Assembly (NCBI GenBank): GCA_017467185.1
Contig: JAFTSS010000042.1
Span: 1 to 53,678, forward strand
DNA length: 53,678 nt
Direction: 5' to 3'
Source: Paludibacteraceae bacterium
GTDB lineage: Bacteria > Bacteroidota > Bacteroidia > Bacteroidales > Paludibacteraceae
This document shows, in pieces, positions 50,348-53,678 of this stretch. The translations under genes were made by a program, and so were the position numbers. Every line of letters begins with the position of its first letter. Within the stretch, counting starts at the first letter, position 1. The notes beneath the pieces were generated by a model. That model searched no databases and was not told the origin of the DNA. It saw nothing but the letters and a program-made list of their open reading frames with translations.

Positions 50348-52525
50348 TTATTTAATCATTAGTTTATATGCCATATCGTTAACCAATACAATTACACTGT
50401 TTTCTGTAATATCATTGATAGTGACTAATGCATTAGCAGATGGATTAGCATACAAACATTGTCCAGCCATGTTGAACACTCGAATTGACGCACCTTCTAT
50501 GGCTTCAATAAACAACGATTTGCTGTAAGAATAAATATTAGCATTAAGTTCGATACTATTAATGCTTGTCTCTTCGTCAAGATTTATTATATGTTGTTGT
50601 GATAATGGCCAGATAGAATAATACTCGCCAATTACTTTATTATCAACTACACCTGTGATGTCCATATTGTCATAGAATGTGAATCCGCCTGAATTAGGAC
50701 CAGTAGTATAATAAATAGTATCAGTACCTTGCACGAAACATCCCTCAATTGCATCTTGTGGCATATAATCTGTGCCTGAGTGGAATACGCTACCTTTCTT
50801 CACGCCACGAACTGTTACTACACGATTTTCATACAATTTTTTGTCGGCAAGTATTTCGGCAAATGTTACTTCGATGCCATTCACAGGGTTATTGCTGTTT
50901 TTCACTACTATATCTTTACGCAATTCATCGTTGATTGCAAGGAAATCAGTTGTTATACCGCGTGTGTTGTTATACTTACCTTTTACGCCCTCAATTGAGT
51001 CGCCCGCTTCAATATTGTCCATCGCCGTAACATTCAAATCTACAATAATACCCGCTGTTTCGTCTTGAATAACGAAATAATATGTTGGCGTATTCTGCGT
51101 TTTAGCAAATACGTATGACACTAATACAGGGTTGGTTAGTTCATAAACAATGTCTGATCCAAGTTCGCCTGATGCGATGAGTTCTTTGATTGTAGCAAAT
51201 TGCATTACAGAAGAAAGCACATCGTCAGCACTGCGACAGATGATAGTAAACTGATTGTCAGGATAGTTATTTGCAACATCGAGCACACCACGCACTGCAC
51301 ATTCTTTGCCATCGTATGCCGACAAATCTTCAACACCTGTTACCACAAAGCGAACAGATTGACGTCCTGTACCATTTTCGTTTTCAATCACATAACTATA
51401 AGTATTGTTGTCATTTTTAACCACTTTACCGCCAGAGAATACTACCAAAGTAGATTCATAGCGAAATGCATTTTGCATACCATCGCTTGTAAGAGTATAT
51501 ATATATTTTGCCAACGAACGACACTCTGCTCCATTGCCCACTACCTCTATCTCTTTTTCGGCATCTTGGAAGAATGATGCACCCACTAAACCAGAAATAG
51601 AGTCGCCTGCAAATGGACGGAATTTACCATAAACACCTGCAATATAATCGCCTGTTACGATGTTTGCAACTGATGGTATTTCGATGCGAAGTCCTAAATC
51701 ATAATGGTCTGGTTCATATTTATCTTTTTCTTGAATATAAACGATTGTTTTATCTGCTTCTTTGATTACATGCGACACTGCAAATGTATCAAGCATATCA
51801 TAATTCAAATTTTCATTATATTTAAGCACCACATTTTTAATATCTTTTATCGAATTAAACGACAATGGTGTAATATCATCTTTCGAACCTATCATAAATA
51901 CATTCTTACCATTACCATCGCGTCCAAGAAAACCATTAACGCTTGCTTTTACAGGCAAATTACCTATACGAGCATCGAACGGAACAGACAATGTAGCACC
52001 TGTAGTAGGCGAATAAAATTCACCATTAAGAGTACCACCAACACTGCGAATGTTAATTTCGTTAAACGTAACCGCTTTGCCTTTATAGTCGGCAAGTTTT
52101 GTCATATATTCATCAAAATCAACCACTTCAGGAGTAAATGCAACATTCTCTTTTTCTATAAGAATATAAGCAGCATCTTCATCCGAAAGCACTATTCTAT
52201 CAAGCAAACTACCACCTTCTGTTTGATATGTACCCCATACATCAGTTATTTGCATATTAGTTGTCACTTTAATTTTTTCGTGATTACCTGCTTTTTTAGC
52301 ACCTAAATTTGAGTTATAAAGCAAAATTGCGCCTGTTTCATCTTGCATCATAACCCCAAAATCGCCATAATAATAGGTAGTTGTAGCAGTACCTACATAT
52401 TGACACGCGGTTCCTTTTTCCAATGCCTTAATTTCGGCAATAGTCTTACACTCCACTTGAGCGCTCAAATTAATGCATAATGCACAACACACAATGCACA
52501 ATAAAATTAATGTAATCTTTTTCAT
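50348..52525 (-). CDS. Secreted family A protein (OB-like repeats)
   Basis: The 725-residue protein starts with MKKITLILLCIVCCALCINL (minisatellite-type signal) and shares ECKTIAEIKALEKGTACQYV with ECKTIAEIKSQPDKTKILYT of the 42877-45057 protein. Repeated units show MMQDETGAILLYNSNLGAKK, GDYIAGVYGKFRPFAGDSIS and VIQDETAGIIVDLNVTAMDN. The end (IRVFNMAGQCLYANPSANAL to DMAYKLMIK) is a T9SS-like tail. Function is unknown. It lies between two family B genes. Confidence 0.8.
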   Translation of the reverse strand: MKKITLILLCIVCCALCINLSAQVECKTIAEIKALEKGTACQYVGTATTTYYYGDFGVMMQDETGAILLYNSNLGAKKAGNHEKIKVTTNMQITDVWGTYQTEGGSLLDRIVLSDEDAAYILIEKENVAFTPEVVDFDEYMTKLADYKGKAVTFNEINIRSVGGTLNGEFYSPTTGATLSVPFDARIGNLPVKASVNGFLGRDGNGKNVFMIGSKDDITPLSFNSIKDIKNVVLKYNENLNYDMLDTFAVSHVIKEADKTIVYIQEKDKYEPDHYDLGLRIEIPSVANIVTGDYIAGVYGKFRPFAGDSISGLVGASFFQDAEKEIEVVGNGAECRSLAKYIYTLTSDGMQNAFRYESTLVVFSGGKVVKNDNNTYSYVIENENGTGRQSVRFVVTGVEDLSAYDGKECAVRGVLDVANNYPDNQFTIICRSADDVLSSVMQFATIKELIASGELGSDIVYELTNPVLVSYVFAKTQNTPTYYFVIQDETAGIIVDLNVTAMDNIEAGDSIEGVKGKYNNTRGITTDFLAINDELRKDIVVKNSNNPVNGIEVTFAEILADKKLYENRVVTVRGVKKGSVFHSGTDYMPQDAIEGCFVQGTDTIYYTTGPNSGGFTFYDNMDITGVVDNKVIGEYYSIWPLSQQHIINLDEETSINSIELNANIYSYSKSLFIEAIEGASIRVFNMAGQCLYANPSANALVTINDITENSVIVLVNDMAYKLMIK
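52470..52500. repeat. TGCATAATGCACAACACACA array encoding a signal peptide
   Basis: TGCATAATGCACAACACACAATGC words lie in the signal-peptide codons of the 725-residue protein, as at 42735-42768. Confidence 0.75.
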
Positions 52526-52547
52526 AAAATAAAATGATGTTTATCTA

Positions 52548-52612
52548 ATTTGTTTAAATTGTTTAAATTGTCTATTTTGATCTAGTTTATCTAAATTGTC
52601 TAAAATGTCTAG
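52548..52612. repeat. TTTAAATTGTCTA minisatellite
   Basis: Words TTGTTTAAATTG, TCTAAATTGTCTA and AAATGTCTAGTTT repeat between two array genes; a related CTAGACAATCTAGA form is at about 42820-42850. Confidence 0.7.
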
Positions 52613-52613
52613 T

Positions 52614-53678
52614 TTAATTTCTAATAATCTTCGTCGAAATATATTTCTCACCATCAAAAGCAATAAGCATATACACACCCTTCGCCACTTGAGTTAAATC
52701 GATAGTATTCACTACATCCGACGCAGAATAAACCTCACGTCCTGCAACATCATACAATCGCACTTCACTCAATCCATCTGACAAATACACCACTCCTGAT
52801 GTTGGATTTGGATATGCCACCAATGTTTCGTCGCAAATCATTTCATTTGACGATTCTACATCAAAACGCACAAAATAACTCTCATAACGCATTTTATCCT
52901 CAAATCCGTTGTATTGCCATGTAACAAAAGCATTTCCCGATGTTGCTAACGATGCTGTACCCTCGGCAAGTCGAGGACCATCAGGAGTGTTATAAGTCAT
53001 GTAATCTCCAAGATTGATTCTTCCACTTGATTTATCTAAAGTCCACTCAGCTAGTGTTACAGCTTTATCCAATGAATGAATTGAAGATACGTATGTCCAA
53101 GAGAAATAATCAGCTGCACCACGAAGCGACACTTCACCTTCGTCAGTTACCGATAGACAAGCCGCACCGCGTTTACAAGTAAAGAGATACATCGAATCTG
53201 TTTCAAATTCATACACAACAGGATAATTAGCTTGTACGTTTTCCGAACCATTTGGCTGATATGATATATTCATTTTGGCAAAACGACCATTATTACTAAG
53301 CGAAATACCAGAAATATCACCACTACCTGAATAAAAATAACCTGTTGCATCAGCATAAACAGCATTATAATAATCAATCAATTTTTCATAATACTCATCC
53401 CATGCTTTGTCATACTCGGCTTGCCATTCGCTTTTTTCCTGTCCAGGTTCTATTTCTGTACTATAAGCATTGCCATCGAATTCAAACTCTCCAGGATACA
53501 CCGCATCTGTCTTTCCTGTAGTGATAATAAAATCGAGATTCATCCAATCGTAACTCCAAACACCATCAGCATCTTTACGCCAAACAAGTGGCAATTCTTC
53601 GAAACCAGTATCAATGCGATAGCGTCCAATGATCAAATCACCTTTTTCTGCAATATCGCATGGTGCTACGAATTGAAA
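52614..53678 (-). CDS. Secreted family B protein with T9SS type A tail, 5' end outside the window
   Basis: The frame is open to the window edge (at least 354 residues); an internal TTG at 53636 is not a true start because homology to paralogs continues upstream (FQFVAPCDIAEKGDLIIGRY). Visible are LPLVWRKDADGVWSYDWMNL, GISLSNNGRFAKMNISYQPN and the T9SS tail LVAYPNPTSGVVYLSDGLSE to AKGVYMLIAFDGEKYISTKI. It is the last seen member of the array. Confidence 0.82.
   Translation of the reverse strand, partial: FQFVAPCDIAEKGDLIIGRYRIDTGFEELPLVWRKDADGVWSYDWMNLDFIITTGKTDAVYPGEFEFDGNAYSTEIEPGQEKSEWQAEYDKAWDEYYEKLIDYYNAVYADATGYFYSGSGDISGISLSNNGRFAKMNISYQPNGSENVQANYPVVYEFETDSMYLFTCKRGAACLSVTDEGEVSLRGAADYFSWTYVSSIHSLDKAVTLAEWTLDKSSGRINLGDYMTYNTPDGPRLAEGTASLATSGNAFVTWQYNGFEDKMRYESYFVRFDVESSNEMICDETLVAYPNPTSGVVYLSDGLSEVRLYDVAGREVYSASDVVNTIDLTQVAKGVYMLIAFDGEKYISTKIIRN

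Overview
This window looks like chromosomal DNA of a low-GC member of the Bacteroidota, most likely order Bacteroidales. It carries a SusC/SusD pair, many secreted proteins ending in a type IX secretion (T9SS) sorting domain, a DUF4296 - lspA - DksA-like gene order, and promoters of the Bacteroidota form TTG-N19/21-TAnnTTTG. Every intact protein gene I can support (about 43) lies on the minus strand. The only plus-strand candidate is a short gene remnant near 13.2 kb. I see no tRNA, rRNA, CRISPR array or prophage.

Region by region, in plus coordinates (transcription runs right to left): 1-0.8 kb holds a truncated REP-associated transposase (RAYT) and its palindromes. 0.8-12.8 kb is mostly housekeeping: glyS, a YgjP-like metallopeptidase, a T9SS subtilase, tilS, a DUF3467 protein, an IS200-like transposase inside its own REP palindromes, hslR-pth-rplY, hemW and an AAA ATPase. 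13.4-19.4 kb is a glycan-uptake operon (susC, susD, a SusE/F-like lipoprotein). 19.7-25.4 kb holds proS, a conserved lspA cluster and a lipid-transport ABC pair. 31.2-33.7 kb is an exbB-X-exbD-exbD operon. 33.9-39.8 kb holds tatD, a MurU/AmgK-like sugar recycling pair whose kinase is fused to a RapZ C-terminal domain, an S41 protease and a TerB-DnaJ protein. 40-53.7 kb is an array of seven secreted T9SS-type proteins from two alternating paralogous families.

The most exciting system is a complete diversity-generating retroelement (DGR) at about 25.6-31.0 kb. In transcription order it comprises avd, a small T9SS protein, a 693-residue secreted target with two tandem C-type-lectin/FGE-like domains, a non-coding spacer with the template repeat (TR), and a reverse transcriptase with the DGR-type LPIGDLTSQ and YVDD motifs. 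I aligned TR 26894-27079 with VR 27554-27739 base by base: 186 positions, no gaps, 29 differences. All 29 fall at TR adenines of the coding strand (29 of 68 A changed, 0 of 118 other bases changed). This is the signature of adenine-directed mutagenic retrohoming into the last 62 codons of the target. Twenty-one of 25 template Asn codons encode another residue in the VR.

A second theme is short repeats that spread through spacers and into genes. Palindromic elements and TGCATT-type minisatellites sit in frame inside hemW (twice) and tilS, inside the RAYT, and in the signal peptides of several secreted proteins. C-rich TTCCCTA arrays, G-rich in the transcript, lie just after stop codons. GACGTAGC stems act as terminators and resemble the RAYT palindromes.
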